Assembly (NCBI GenBank): GCA_910578865.1
Contig: CAJTRM010000001.1
Location: forward strand, 372,248-436,247
Direction: 5' to 3'
Source: an uncultured Dorea sp.
Lineage (GTDB): Bacteria > Bacillota_A > Clostridia > Lachnospirales > Lachnospiraceae
Length of the DNA stretch: 64,000 bases
Positions 25,630 through 33,503 of this stretch are shown here, piece by piece. Within the stretch, counting starts at the first letter, position 1. Each line of letters begins with the position of its first letter. Made by a program: the position numbers and the translations under genes. The notes under the pieces were generated by a model, which was given only the letters and a program-made list of their open reading frames with translations, was not told the DNA's origin and searched no databases.

Positions 25630-27079
25630 CCAGCCAAACCTCAATACTTTCCTGTGTATGCAAGCCTTCGATGGAAAATCCAAGTCTTTGGTACATCAGA
25701 AGTGCTTCTGCCGCCTCCTCTGTCATCCGTTCCCCGGGAACAACCAGAGGTGTTCCGGGAGGATAGAGATAGGCATATTCCGCAGCAACTGCGCCGACGC
25801 TCTCTCCCAGCGGAAGCGTCTTTAACGTGCCGCCCGCCGCTCCTTTCCTTCGGAGCTCCTTCATCTTCGCACAAGTATACACCATTTCCAGACGGGGGAA
25901 CTTCCCGGCCGGAGCCTTCTGTATGCCCGGCAGCGCCTTCTCCCAACGTCTTCCGTCTTCTGTCCCGGTCTTTTCACAAAGTCTCCGGTCTATCTCCAGA
26001 AGAGCTCTCCAAAGACGATCAAACCCTTCCTGCGTATCTCCCGCCGATGTCATAGCCAGCACATAAGTCCCTGCCGCCATCTCCATCTGCAAATGATACT
26101 CCTTCCGTAAAACTTCTGCAAGCTCACTGCCGGACATCCCGGCATCCTTCACCGACACTACGATCTTCGACCGGTCATAGATGCCCGTCTCTGCCACCTT
26201 CAGGATCTTAAGGCCTTTAAGGCTTTCCCGCAGCGTCTCAAGGCGTTCCGTATAGGCATCAAAGAGCCTGTCTCCCTGCTCTCTGAGCAGCTCCACACAG
26301 AGATCCGTACTTGCCATCAGGACATACGACGGGCTGCTTGTCTGCAGCATATGAAGATACTCTCTTACCCGTCCGCGGTCCGCGATCTGCCCGTTCATGT
26401 GCAGAAGCGCCGTCTGTGTCAAAGACGGAAGGGTCTTATGCAGGCTGTGTATCACGATATCCGCACCCTGAGAATTGGAAGATGCCGGAAAATAAGGATG
26501 AAACCCGAAATGCGCTCCGTGAGCCTCATCCACGATCAGCGGCAGACCCTTTTCATGAACAGTCTCTGCAATAGCCGCCACATCCGAAACCACCCCGTCA
26601 TAAGTGGGGGACACGATCACAACCGCCTTTGCCTGCGGATGCCTCTCCAAAGCCTCCCTTACATCCTCCGCCGATATCCCGGCATTCAGCCACGCCTCCG
26701 GATCAAATTCCGGATACAGGTACAACGGAGTCAGTCCCTGCATCTCAATGGCATGATACACGGACTTGTGGCAATTTCTTGCCACAAGTACCGTATCTCC
26801 TCTGTCCGTGCTTCCAAGCAACGCGCTCAGAATCCCTGCTGTGCTCCCATTTACCAGAAAATGCGTCTCCTGCGCCCCGAACACTTCGGCCGCACGCTCC
26901 TGCGCCTCCTTTAAAATGCCCTGTGCATGATGGAGGTCGTCGAATCCCTCGATCTCTGTAATGTCCAGCCCATAGGGAAGATCCTCCGCCGGCCGGAATA
27001 CTCTTTTATGTCCCGGCATGTGGAAGCCATAATAATCGGAATCCCTGTATTTTTTTAATCTGTCGTATAGTGTACCCAT
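25622..27079 (-). CDS. Orn/Lys/Arg decarboxylase family protein (YaaO/SpeA-like)
   Basis: A 485-aa PLP-dependent decarboxylase of fold III/I. Key parts are YGFHMPGHKRVF at the N-terminus, VLVARNCHKSVYHAIE, LIVDEAHGAHFGFHPYFP (cofactor Asp), the PLP lysine in HSLHKTLPSLTQTALLHM, and the C-terminal LYPPGTPLVVPGERMTEEAAEAL. Substrate (lysine, ornithine or arginine) cannot be told from sequence alone. The stop of pgi and this start overlap as TAATG, indicating coupled translation. Confidence 0.93.
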   Translation of the reverse strand: MGTLYDRLKKYRDSDYYGFHMPGHKRVFRPAEDLPYGLDITEIEGFDDLHHAQGILKEAQERAAEVFGAQETHFLVNGSTAGILSALLGSTDRGDTVLVARNCHKSVYHAIEMQGLTPLYLYPEFDPEAWLNAGISAEDVREALERHPQAKAVVIVSPTYDGVVSDVAAIAETVHEKGLPLIVDEAHGAHFGFHPYFPASSNSQGADIVIHSLHKTLPSLTQTALLHMNGQIADRGRVREYLHMLQTSSPSYVLMASTDLCVELLREQGDRLFDAYTERLETLRESLKGLKILKVAETGIYDRSKIVVSVKDAGMSGSELAEVLRKEYHLQMEMAAGTYVLAMTSAGDTQEGFDRLWRALLEIDRRLCEKTGTEDGRRWEKALPGIQKAPAGKFPRLEMVYTCAKMKELRRKGAAGGTLKTLPLGESVGAVAAEYAYLYPPGTPLVVPGERMTEEAAEALLMYQRLGFSIEGLHTQESIEVWLDG

Positions 27080-28428
27080 TATAATCTCTTTAATAATTCT
27101 TCTCTTTCCTTCTCATAGCCCGGCTTGCCAAGAAGCGCAAACATATTCTTCTTGTAGCTCTCCACGCCCGGCTGGTTAAACGGATTTACTCCTGAAATAT
27201 ATCCGCTCACGCCGCAGGCAAATTCAAAGAAATAGAACAGCTGGCCGAGAGAGAACTCATCCTGCTTCGGGATCGTTACCATCAGATTCGGTACATTACC
27301 GTCCGTATGAGCCAGCATCGTGCCGTTCATGGCACTCTTATTTACAAAATCCACATTTTTGCCTGCCAGATAGTTCAGCCCGTCAAGATCTACCGGCTCC
27401 TCACCGATAATGATCTCCTCTGACGACTCCTCCACATTCATAACCGTCTCAAACATGATCCGGTTTCCGTCCTGGATAAACTGCCCCATAGAATGAAGGT
27501 CTGTTGTAAGATCTACAGATGCCGGGAAGATTCCCTTCTGATCCTTTCCTTCGCTTTCTCCGTAAAGCTGCTTCCACCACTCGGACACATAATGAAGGCT
27601 TGGCTCATAATTTGCCAGCACTTCAACCGTTTTGCCCTTTCTGTGAAGGATATTGCGGACTGCCGCATACAGCAGGGCGTCATTCTCTTCAAATGCATTG
27701 TTGAGAGCCATCTCTCTTCCTGATGCAGCCCCTTCCATCAATTTGTCAATATCTGCGCCGCTGACTGCAATCGGGAGCAGCCCCACTGCCGTAAGGACAG
27801 AAAAACGGCCGCCTACATCGTCCGGCACGACAAACGTCTCATAACCCTCTTCGTCAGAGAGGTTCTTCAGCGCTCCCCTGGCCTTGTCCGTTGTGGCATA
27901 GATCCTTTTTGCCGCTTCCTCTTTCCCGTATTTCTTTTCCAGCATCTCTTTAAAGATCCTGAATGCGATAGCCGGCTCTGTTGTAGTACCGGACTTGGAA
28001 ATAATATTTACCGAGAAATCCCTGTCCCCTACAACGTCCAGCAGATGCTTCAGGTATGTACTGCTGATGCTGTTGCCTGCATAATAGATCTCCGGCGTTT
28101 TGCGGATCTCCTTCGGAACCATATTATAGAAATTATGGCGCAGAAATTCAATGGCTGCCCTTGCTCCCAGATAGGAACCGCCGATACCGATCACGATCAG
28201 AACCTCTGAATCACTCTGTATCTTTGCCGCTGCCTTCTTGATACGGTCAAACTCCTCCTTGTCATAGTCTGCCGGAAGATCAATCCAGCCGAGGAAATCG
28301 TTTCCGGCACCTTCCCTGCCGAGCAGCTCGTCCTTTGCCGCCGCAGCGATCTTTTTCATTGACTGAATCTCGTGGTCACTGATAAAAGCTCCTGTTTTTG
28401 AGTAATCAAATGTAACTTTATTTGCCAT
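27079..28428 (-). CDS. pgi: Glucose-6-phosphate isomerase
   Basis: Interconverts glucose-6-P and fructose-6-P. The 449-aa length matches the short gram-positive PGI. Signatures: IGIGGSYLGARAAIEFL, VNIISKSGTTTEPAIAFRI, the DVGGRFSVLTAVGLLPIAVSG family signature, EWWKQLYGESEGK (active-site Glu) and CGVSGYISGVNPFNQPGVESYKK (catalytic Lys). AAGGAG lies upstream. It appears to lead the operon running through to rsmI. Confidence 0.97.
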   Translation of the reverse strand: MANKVTFDYSKTGAFISDHEIQSMKKIAAAAKDELLGREGAGNDFLGWIDLPADYDKEEFDRIKKAAAKIQSDSEVLIVIGIGGSYLGARAAIEFLRHNFYNMVPKEIRKTPEIYYAGNSISSTYLKHLLDVVGDRDFSVNIISKSGTTTEPAIAFRIFKEMLEKKYGKEEAAKRIYATTDKARGALKNLSDEEGYETFVVPDDVGGRFSVLTAVGLLPIAVSGADIDKLMEGAASGREMALNNAFEENDALLYAAVRNILHRKGKTVEVLANYEPSLHYVSEWWKQLYGESEGKDQKGIFPASVDLTTDLHSMGQFIQDGNRIMFETVMNVEESSEEIIIGEEPVDLDGLNYLAGKNVDFVNKSAMNGTMLAHTDGNVPNLMVTIPKQDEFSLGQLFYFFEFACGVSGYISGVNPFNQPGVESYKKNMFALLGKPGYEKEREELLKRL

Positions 28429-28491
28429 AGTAATGACTCCTTCCCACTAAAAATATACTATCTTTTATTTTAGCAAACAGGAAAGTTTTTA

Positions 28492-29355
28492 TCAAGCCAT
28501 AAACTCCTCCAGGATCTGGCGGATCAGGATATCCTTGCTCACCGGCTCTTTTGCCTTTTCCTTTTTCTCGTCCTCCTCAGGCTGCGCCTTTGGCTTTGCT
28601 TTCTGCACCTGTGCCTTCGCCTTCTGCGGCTGCGTCTTTGCGGCCTTTACAGGTTCGCGGACAGGCTCCTCCTCCGGGAGAACCGCAGGAAAGTCAAGCG
28701 TCACCTCCGGGATCTCATAAGGCACCTGCATAACCTCGATCTTTTGCTCCCGCCTTTCCTCCTTTTTTTCTTCCGCCGCAGGATGCGGTTCAGGAGCCGG
28801 AGCCTCAGGAGCCATCACCTTAAGTTCCTTCTGGCACGTTTTCTCATAGCGGTGCAGGCACACATTCTGCAGATAATCTATCATATAATTCTTTATCGCC
28901 GCCATACGGTAACCCTCATCCGTTGTCAGATGGAACAGGTACACAAATATTCCCGTCCCAAGCCCTGCCGCCCCTGTCCGAAGCACCATATCCTGCATCC
29001 CGTGCACGCTGTACTCCAGAAACGCGCCCGCGACTCCAAGAACCATACACAAAATCACCGAAATGTTTTCCATCCGCCGGAAGCTGTGGAGCTTAATGCC
29101 TCCTACCTTATATTCATACAGGTATTTGTCCACAAATACTCCCACATTTTCTACTGTCTCGCTTACCATACAGGCATGCTCAAACTTGGCCCGCACCAGC
29201 CGCATAAACGGGTGTGTGCTCTTGCTCATATTGCCTGCCGCCCGCACCAGCCGCTTCAGCGTGACATTTACGACGCATTTGCTGCCCGCCCCCAGCGCCG
29301 CCATAACTCCGATTCCTACAAAGATCATATGCTTGTCCAATATCATTTCTAACAT
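28492..29355 (-). CDS. Unknown membrane protein with charged C-terminal tail
   Basis: A 287-aa protein with an N-terminal membrane helix (MIFVGIGVMAALGAGSKCVV) and a second pair near residues 97-140 (NISVILCMVLGVAGAFLEY, AAGLGTGIFVYLFHL). These are followed by a cytoplasmic helical part and a Pro/Glu/Lys/Ala-rich tail (repeats of AKTQPQKAKAQVQKAKPKAQ). I recognise no catalytic motif. GGAGGG precedes the ATG; the gene stands alone between pgi and mtnN. The low-complexity tail may be an interaction or tether region. Confidence 0.6.
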   Translation of the reverse strand: MLEMILDKHMIFVGIGVMAALGAGSKCVVNVTLKRLVRAAGNMSKSTHPFMRLVRAKFEHACMVSETVENVGVFVDKYLYEYKVGGIKLHSFRRMENISVILCMVLGVAGAFLEYSVHGMQDMVLRTGAAGLGTGIFVYLFHLTTDEGYRMAAIKNYMIDYLQNVCLHRYEKTCQKELKVMAPEAPAPEPHPAAEEKKEERREQKIEVMQVPYEIPEVTLDFPAVLPEEEPVREPVKAAKTQPQKAKAQVQKAKPKAQPEEDEKKEKAKEPVSKDILIRQILEEFMA

Positions 29356-29495
29356 ATAAAAAGCCCTCCTTTTATTTAGGATTATACCTGAAATCTAAAA
29401 GAAGAGCTTAAAAAGTGTTCCCCAGATTCCGACCTCTGCCTGTCAGAATCTGGATCATTGTTGTATAAACAGCCGTTCCGGGCGCATCCCCTTGC

Positions 29496-30188
29496 CTACA
29501 GCATTGAGATCAATTCCTTCACAAGCCGCACATTATGCGCGATTGCCTGCCGTTCAAACTCCGGATAGTCCATAACCGCACTGTTGTCGGCTTTGTCCGA
29601 AATGGCACGGATAATGACACACGAAACTTTGTTCAGATAGGCTGCATGGGCAATTGCCGCCCCCTCCATCTCTGTACACAGAGCATGGAAATTCTCCGTG
29701 ATCCTTGCTTTGACTTCCCCGGACGCAATGAACTGATCTCCACTGACGATCCTTCCGGTAAATGTATGGATATCCGGATTCACCTTCCTGTTTGCCTCTT
29801 TGGCCTTCTCCACAAGTATCCTGTCCGCCGGAAATGCAAAGACATCCATCTGCGGCACCTGGCCTACAGGGTCTCCGAAAATCGTCGCATCCACATCATG
29901 CTGCACGGCCTCCGTGGAGATGACAATATCCCCGATATCTATCTGTGCATCCAGGGAGCCGGCAATCCCCGTGTTAATCAGCCGGTCAACACTGAACCGA
30001 TCCACAAGAATCTGTGTACAGACCGCCGCATTCACTTTACCGATCCCGCTTCTTACAATCACAACGTCCTTTCCGCCCAGAGTCCCCCGGCAGAAAACCA
30101 TAGACGCATATTCTACAGTCTCCGCAATATCCATAGCCTCCTTAAGTGCCGCAACTTCTTCTTCCATAGCCCCGATAATCCCTATCAT
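29496..30188 (-). CDS. mtnN: 5'-methylthioadenosine/S-adenosylhomocysteine nucleosidase
   Basis: Cleaves MTA and SAH to adenine plus the thioribose compounds, feeding methionine salvage and the activated methyl cycle. The 230-aa protein begins IGIIGAMEEEVAAL and contains VIVRSGIGKVNAA, LINTGIAGSLD, GRIVSGDQFIA, CTEMEGAAIAHAAYLN (ribose-binding Met-Glu) and VIIRAISDKAD (catalytic Asp). Start: ATG 30188, 10 bases after GGAGG; the longer frame to 30230 is unsupported. Confidence 0.96.
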   Translation of the reverse strand: MIGIIGAMEEEVAALKEAMDIAETVEYASMVFCRGTLGGKDVVIVRSGIGKVNAAVCTQILVDRFSVDRLINTGIAGSLDAQIDIGDIVISTEAVQHDVDATIFGDPVGQVPQMDVFAFPADRILVEKAKEANRKVNPDIHTFTGRIVSGDQFIASGEVKARITENFHALCTEMEGAAIAHAAYLNKVSCVIIRAISDKADNSAVMDYPEFERQAIAHNVRLVKELISML

Positions 30189-30363
30189 AGCTTTATAGCC
30201 TCCTTCATCCATATTCTTCCCGGCAGGCATCCTGCGCCGGAGATACTTCTATTATAAAAAAACTGATCCGGTATGGCAATACTTTGCTCCAGAGAAGTCT
30301 TTGTAAACTCTTTTCAAAAAGAGGAACCAATCGGACGCCAATCGGACAACCGCTGTAAAATGC

Positions 30364-30392
30364 TTGCGGCACTTTGCAGATTGTGGTATATT
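30364..30392 (+). promoter_or_regulatory. Promoter of the candidate antitoxin RNA
   Basis: TTGCGG (30364-30369), 17 bases, TATATT (30387-30392). Transcription would begin near 30399, just before a 9-bp hairpin. Confidence 0.55.
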
Positions 30393-30398
30393 AAACAT

Positions 30399-30515
30399 AA
30401 AGAAGGGCATCTGCGCTAACAGATGCCCGACAGGAGTTACCGATAGACGGTTAGCCCAACATATGCTAAACAAAAATAGCCGCTTAGTTTGTCAGACTGG
30501 GGCGGCTATTTCTGT
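30399..30515 (+). ncRNA. Candidate type I antitoxin RNA (RatA-like arrangement)
   Basis: Downstream of a plausible promoter, the plus strand forms hairpin GGGCATCTG/CAGATGCCC (30405-30413 and 30420-30428) and then a terminator-like stem AAATAGCCGC/GCGGCTATTT (30474-30483 and 30502-30511). The second stem is shared with, and complementary to, the 3' end of the toxin gene on the opposite strand. No reading frame is apparent. An RNA overlapping the toxin 3' end is the known design of txpA/RatA-type type I systems. Inferred from layout; 3' end approximate. Confidence 0.5.
30474..30511. terminator. Shared terminator of toxin gene and antisense RNA
   Basis: AAATAGCCGC (30474-30483) pairs with GCGGCTATTT (30502-30511) around an 18-base loop. 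On the minus strand it follows the original toxin stop codon (TAG 30508-30506) and has TTTTTGTTT behind it. On the plus strand it closes the candidate antitoxin RNA. Confidence 0.7.
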
Positions 30516-30877
30516 GTCTTATTACTATCTTTACCGTTACCCTCAGTGGACAAGGGGACACACGGTTTTGAGCCACAGATTTGCAATTCTGCTACGTTAC
30601 TGTCATTCAGCGTACGTCCAGTACGCTTCATTCCAGTGCCTTGCAGAAGCGCAAATCTGTGGCTCAAAACTCCTCAGGACCTCAAGTACCGTCTTTGGGT
30701 GGCTGACAAGGCAACGGAACGAGGCGTACTGGACGTACGCCGATTGACGTTAACACCGACAGCCGCCAAAAAACGGTACTTGAGGCGTGTATCCCCTTGT
30801 TCACTGAGGGTAGAATACCCTATTCCAAAGCAGGTCAAGCCAAAGCTTAACACCGCCATAAGTTCTAAAATATCCAT
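30506..30877 (-). pseudogene. Small hydrophobic holin-like toxin gene split by an inserted element
   Basis: ATG 30877, with GGAGGGG upstream, opens MDILELMAVLSFGLTCFGIGYS, typical of the short membrane toxins/holin-like peptides of Lachnospiraceae. The frame then runs into a 271-bp element (30540-30810) and, if translated, gives a 67-aa fusion ending at 30674. Removing the element and one TA joins the N-terminus in frame to NGKDSNKTQK and TAG at 30508-30506, restoring a 32-aa protein with the usual hydrophilic tail. A promoter and a terminator still flank it. Family call from pattern memory. Confidence 0.7.
30540..30810. mobile_element. 271-bp MITE-like palindromic element with TA target duplication
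   Basis: Ends CCCTCAGTG (30540) and CACTGAGGG (to 30810) continue as inverted repeats of about 25 bases with two differences (ACAAGGGGA and ACACG shared). TA flanks both sides. Inside are nested exact inverted repeats: 30566-30584 with 30651-30669 (19 bp), 30610-30626 with 30724-30740 (17 bp, each itself GCGTAC...GTACGC), and 30680-30692 with 30773-30785 (13 bp). No transposase frame. It could be moved by a Tc1/mariner- or IS630-like enzyme elsewhere. Confidence 0.8.
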
Positions 30878-30986
30878 TGGCTCACCCCTCCTTTCACTTG
30901 ATTCCCTTGCGGGTTTCTATGTAATCGGAGAGTCACAGTCCCTCCGTAGAGGGCGAACCGCCTACCATCTTGGTATTCCTGGATAA

Positions 30987-31015
30987 ATACTACCATAATT
31001 CGACAGGAAATTCAA
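30987..31015 (-). promoter_or_regulatory. Promoter of the disrupted toxin gene
   Basis: On the minus strand TTGAAT (31015-31010), 17 bases, TAGTAT (30992-30987). The leader that follows (about 110 bases) contains a CCCTCTACGGAGGG hairpin before the GGAGGGG ribosome site, as expected for a structured type I toxin mRNA. Confidence 0.6.
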
Positions 31016-31200
31016 TTTAATTTCTCACTGCTTACTGTATCATATTACCCTGCCGGTATTTTTTTCTAAATCCCGTTCAGATATGGAATTCCCTCCCTGA
31101 CTCTGCTATAATTTCTCATGGAACGCAAATAACCATACCCGGCGGTCTCTGCACATACCGAGGCAGCCTGCCGGAAGCACAGTACAGGAGGGATCAGATC

Positions 31201-31443
31201 ATGGAATATAAGCCAGTCGGCGTCTGCTCAAAGTTAATTCGGGTAGATGTAGAAAACGATGTCGTTGAGAATGTTGAATTTGTCGGCGGATGTAACGGTA
31301 ACCTGAAGGGAATCTGCAGCCTTGTGAGAGGCATGAAGGTGGATGAAGCCATCTCCAGACTCCAGGGAATCACCTGCGGCTACAAGTCAACATCCTGCCC
31401 GGATCAGCTTGCATACGCGCTGAAACAGGCTGCCGGACGATAA
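31201..31443 (+). CDS. TSCPD domain protein (TIGR03905 family)
   Basis: An 80-aa protein consisting of a single TSCPD domain: YKPVGVCSKLIRVDVEND, FVGGCNGNLKGICSLVRGM, and the eponymous STSCPDQLAYAL at the C-terminus. Five cysteines are placed as in the family and may bind metal. The domain also occurs at the C-terminus of B12-dependent ribonucleotide reductases; the stand-alone form has no settled function. The start is 4 bases after a GATCAG stretch with GGAGG at about 31188. Confidence 0.9.
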   Translation: MEYKPVGVCSKLIRVDVENDVVENVEFVGGCNGNLKGICSLVRGMKVDEAISRLQGITCGYKSTSCPDQLAYALKQAAGR

Positions 31444-31458
31444 CCGGGAGAAAGAAGA

Positions 31459-31488
31459 AAGGATACCCAGCTTTTGCTAAGTATCCTT
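31459..31488 (+). terminator. Hairpin after the TSCPD gene
   Basis: AAGGATAC (31459-31466) pairs with GTATCCTT (31481-31488), 16 bases after the stop codon; followed by CTTCC rather than a clean T-run. Confidence 0.5.
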
Positions 31489-31511
31489 CTTCCGGCTTAT
31501 TCGTTCTTGGC

Positions 31512-31655
31512 GCCAGAGAGCCTGTGACAAGCACCGCATCGGTGACTTTTTCTTCCCTTGTTAAGGGCATATCCGGTTTCTCAATGTAAGGTCTGAAAAT
31601 ATTGTTAATAGTTTCAATTTGCGCCGCGTGCGGTGCTTGTCACAGACTCCCTGGC
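31512..31655. repeat. 144-bp inverted-repeat element
   Basis: Two 27-base arms (31512-31538 and 31629-31655) are inverted copies with two mismatches, sharing CTGTGACAAGCACCGCA. The 90-base centre has no gene of its own. Its ends and interior differ from the 271-bp element at 30540, so it is a separate family. It looks like a MITE or a processed dispersed repeat; no clear target duplication was seen. A minus-strand frame that starts inside it and runs into the TSCPD gene is not convincing. Confidence 0.6.
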
Positions 31656-31701
31656 ATGTACTACTTTTCGAGGTTTCTAGTAATTCTTTTAGTATAAAAT
31701 G

Positions 31702-32220
31702 TTATGATTCCGGTTCTGGATCTGGGTTAAATGGTTCATAAATATACACTCCATTTGTAAAGCTGCTGCTCATATCCCCGTTCGCTGAATGAGTACATCT
31801 GACACGATAGTAATAGCCGCCTTCAACTTCAAGTTCCTTGTCAGAAGACACCTTATCGACGTCGTAATTAAACTTCTGCCAGCTATCGTAAAATTCCCAG
31901 GACTCATCCTTCTCTTTCGCCCTTTCCACTATCACTGCAATTCCTACCTCTTTCACTGTGTGAGTAGCAACAGTAGATCCGCCTGCATACAGCAGTCCAG
32001 GGCCTCTTCTTCGCACTTTTGAATATCCGGCCAGCAGATCTTCACCACGCGTAAGCTTTGTATCGTAACCGATGGATTCCTCCTCATAGGTCAGATATGA
32101 CCCGTCGATTACCGGAAGCTCCGACGCGGCTTTACATTCCGTGGACGAGATACCCGTCATTCCCGCGATAACGAACAACATACAGCATATTGATATCAGT
32201 TTCCTTTTCCTTCCTTTCAC
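31702..32220 (-). CDS. Secreted protein of unknown function
   Basis: A 172-aa exported protein: signal peptide MKGRKRKLISICCMLFVIAGMTGI with probable cut near SSTECKA. A beta-rich body follows (SYLTYEEESIGYDTKLTRGEDLLAGYSKVRRRG, TVATHTVKEVGIAVIVERA) with a YYYRVRCTHSANGDMSSSFTNGVYIY segment, and a short acidic-proline C-terminus (EPFNPDPEPES). It resembles short secreted Lachnospiraceae proteins of the DUF6147 type, but that match is from memory. It may be co-transcribed with the DUF4367-like gene upstream, 67 bases away. Confidence 0.6.
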   Translation of the reverse strand: MKGRKRKLISICCMLFVIAGMTGISSTECKAASELPVIDGSYLTYEEESIGYDTKLTRGEDLLAGYSKVRRRGPGLLYAGGSTVATHTVKEVGIAVIVERAKEKDESWEFYDSWQKFNYDVDKVSSDKELEVEGGYYYRVRCTHSANGDMSSSFTNGVYIYEPFNPDPEPES

Positions 32221-32287
32221 ATTCTACCTCCGTACTCACTATCTCCTCATATATAAAGACACATAACTCGCGAAAAACTGACGCCAT

Positions 32288-33373
32288 TTACGAAGAAAAA
32301 TAAAGATTTTTTACAATTAATTCAAAATCTGCTTTTTCCACAGTTGCTATCAAGAAATATTTTGCCTTTTTATAGTCAAAATCGGCAGAATATTTTTTTG
32401 TTCCTGTATCGGCAACCTGATACTCCTTAATGTGAATTTCTACACCTCGGACTTCCAAATCATATTCATCTGCCGCCATATCTTCCACATCCATGCCAAA
32501 AGAATCCTTTGAATACGCCAAATTTACCATATATAGTATATTTTTATCATCATATTTATAAAGCAGTTCTGCAATCTGTGCTTCTTTTTCCACATTATAT
32601 GATATAAATTTCATTCCTCTTGGCCGATTAATAATTTTAACCGGACTAATACTAAATGTTTCCTTAATCGCCTGATAGGCTTCTTCTTCCTTCTCCCCCT
32701 CAATTACCAAATTTCCCTCATCAGAATCTACCTGTGAAACTTCTCTATCCCCAACAATCCTTTTCATTGCTCTCATAACATTCTCAGGCCCGCCAAAGCT
32801 GTTGACCCCAAAAGTTGCCACCATAACAAGGACTGCCGCTGCAGCCACATATACACGGATCCTTTTCCTTCTGCGGATATTTTTCTTTTTTTTACCGGCA
32901 TTTCCGCTATCAACGCCTTCTGATCTCTTCTCCCCGGTATCCCCGGGGCTTTCCGCGGTGGATTCTATATCTTCGGCTCTATCACCGTACTCTGTAAACG
33001 CTCTGGCTTCCGCATGGATCTCTCCGGCTTCTCCTTCTATGCCGGTCTCCTCTGCAGACGCATCCTCCGAAACAGACCTTTCCTTTAAAATCCCGTTCTC
33101 AGCGTCAAACTCATCCTCATTTGACTGTATGGCGCTGTCCAGAGATTCAAGTCCCATTTTCATAGCCTTCTTATATCTCTCCGGAAGCTGATCCATCAGC
33201 CTGACAACATCGTAATCGTTAATCTCCTCATACAGTTTTTCCTTAATCTCTGCTTTTTTCTCTGCCGACAGAATCTCCTGATCCATACCGGCGATTGTTT
33301 CGCGAATCTTTGCTGCCTCTTTTTCCAGATCTTCTTTTATGATTTGCTCCAGAATATCCTTTTTCTCTCTCAT
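32288..33373 (-). CDS. Membrane protein with C-terminal DUF4367-like domain (anti-sigma-like)
   Basis: A 361-aa single-pass protein. About 165 cytoplasmic residues come first (charged helices, e.g. QEILSAEKKAEIKEKLYEEI and DVVRLMDQLPERYKKAMKMG, then an acidic linker). A basic stop (KKKKNIRRRKRIRVY) and membrane helix AAAAVLVMVATFGVNSF follow. The extracellular C-terminus (VKIINRPRGMKFISYNVEKEAQIAELLYKYDDKNILYMV) resembles DUF4367 domains found on sigma-factor regulators. A sigma gene lies 1.3 kb upstream on the same strand, beyond the oppositely oriented murG. Start: ATG 33373 after GAGGTAGGA; the TTG 18 bases earlier lacks a site. Confidence 0.7.
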   Translation of the reverse strand: MREKKDILEQIIKEDLEKEAAKIRETIAGMDQEILSAEKKAEIKEKLYEEINDYDVVRLMDQLPERYKKAMKMGLESLDSAIQSNEDEFDAENGILKERSVSEDASAEETGIEGEAGEIHAEARAFTEYGDRAEDIESTAESPGDTGEKRSEGVDSGNAGKKKKNIRRRKRIRVYVAAAAVLVMVATFGVNSFGGPENVMRAMKRIVGDREVSQVDSDEGNLVIEGEKEEEAYQAIKETFSISPVKIINRPRGMKFISYNVEKEAQIAELLYKYDDKNILYMVNLAYSKDSFGMDVEDMAADEYDLEVRGVEIHIKEYQVADTGTKKYSADFDYKKAKYFLIATVEKADFELIVKNLYFSS

Positions 33374-33419
33374 CTTGATCCTACCTCGCAAAAATTAATA
33401 AACTACTTATGTCTTCCTC

Positions 33420-33447
33420 TTGACCAAATTCACCCGCAACGTATAAT
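33420..33447 (+). promoter_or_regulatory. Promoter of murG
   Basis: TTGACC (33420-33425), 16 bases, TATAAT (33442-33447), 56 bases ahead of the murG start codon. Confidence 0.75.
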
Positions 33448-33503
33448 ATAATTATAGTACAGTTACCAATATATATGGTACGGCAATTATCTGGGAGGTT
33501 ACT

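Noticed and set aside
29425..29454. AGATTC...GAATCT hairpin after mtnN considered as a terminator
   Set aside because: The stem has mismatches and the bases after it on the minus strand are GGGGAACAC with no T-run.
30489..30986. 165-codon plus-strand frame across the element at 30540
   Set aside because: It runs through both palindromes of the element and the toxin promoter region, with no ribosome site or recognisable protein features.
31370..31570. Minus-strand 66-codon frame MPLTREEKVTD...
   Set aside because: It starts inside the inverted-repeat element and then runs antisense to the TSCPD gene; best seen as part of the repeat.
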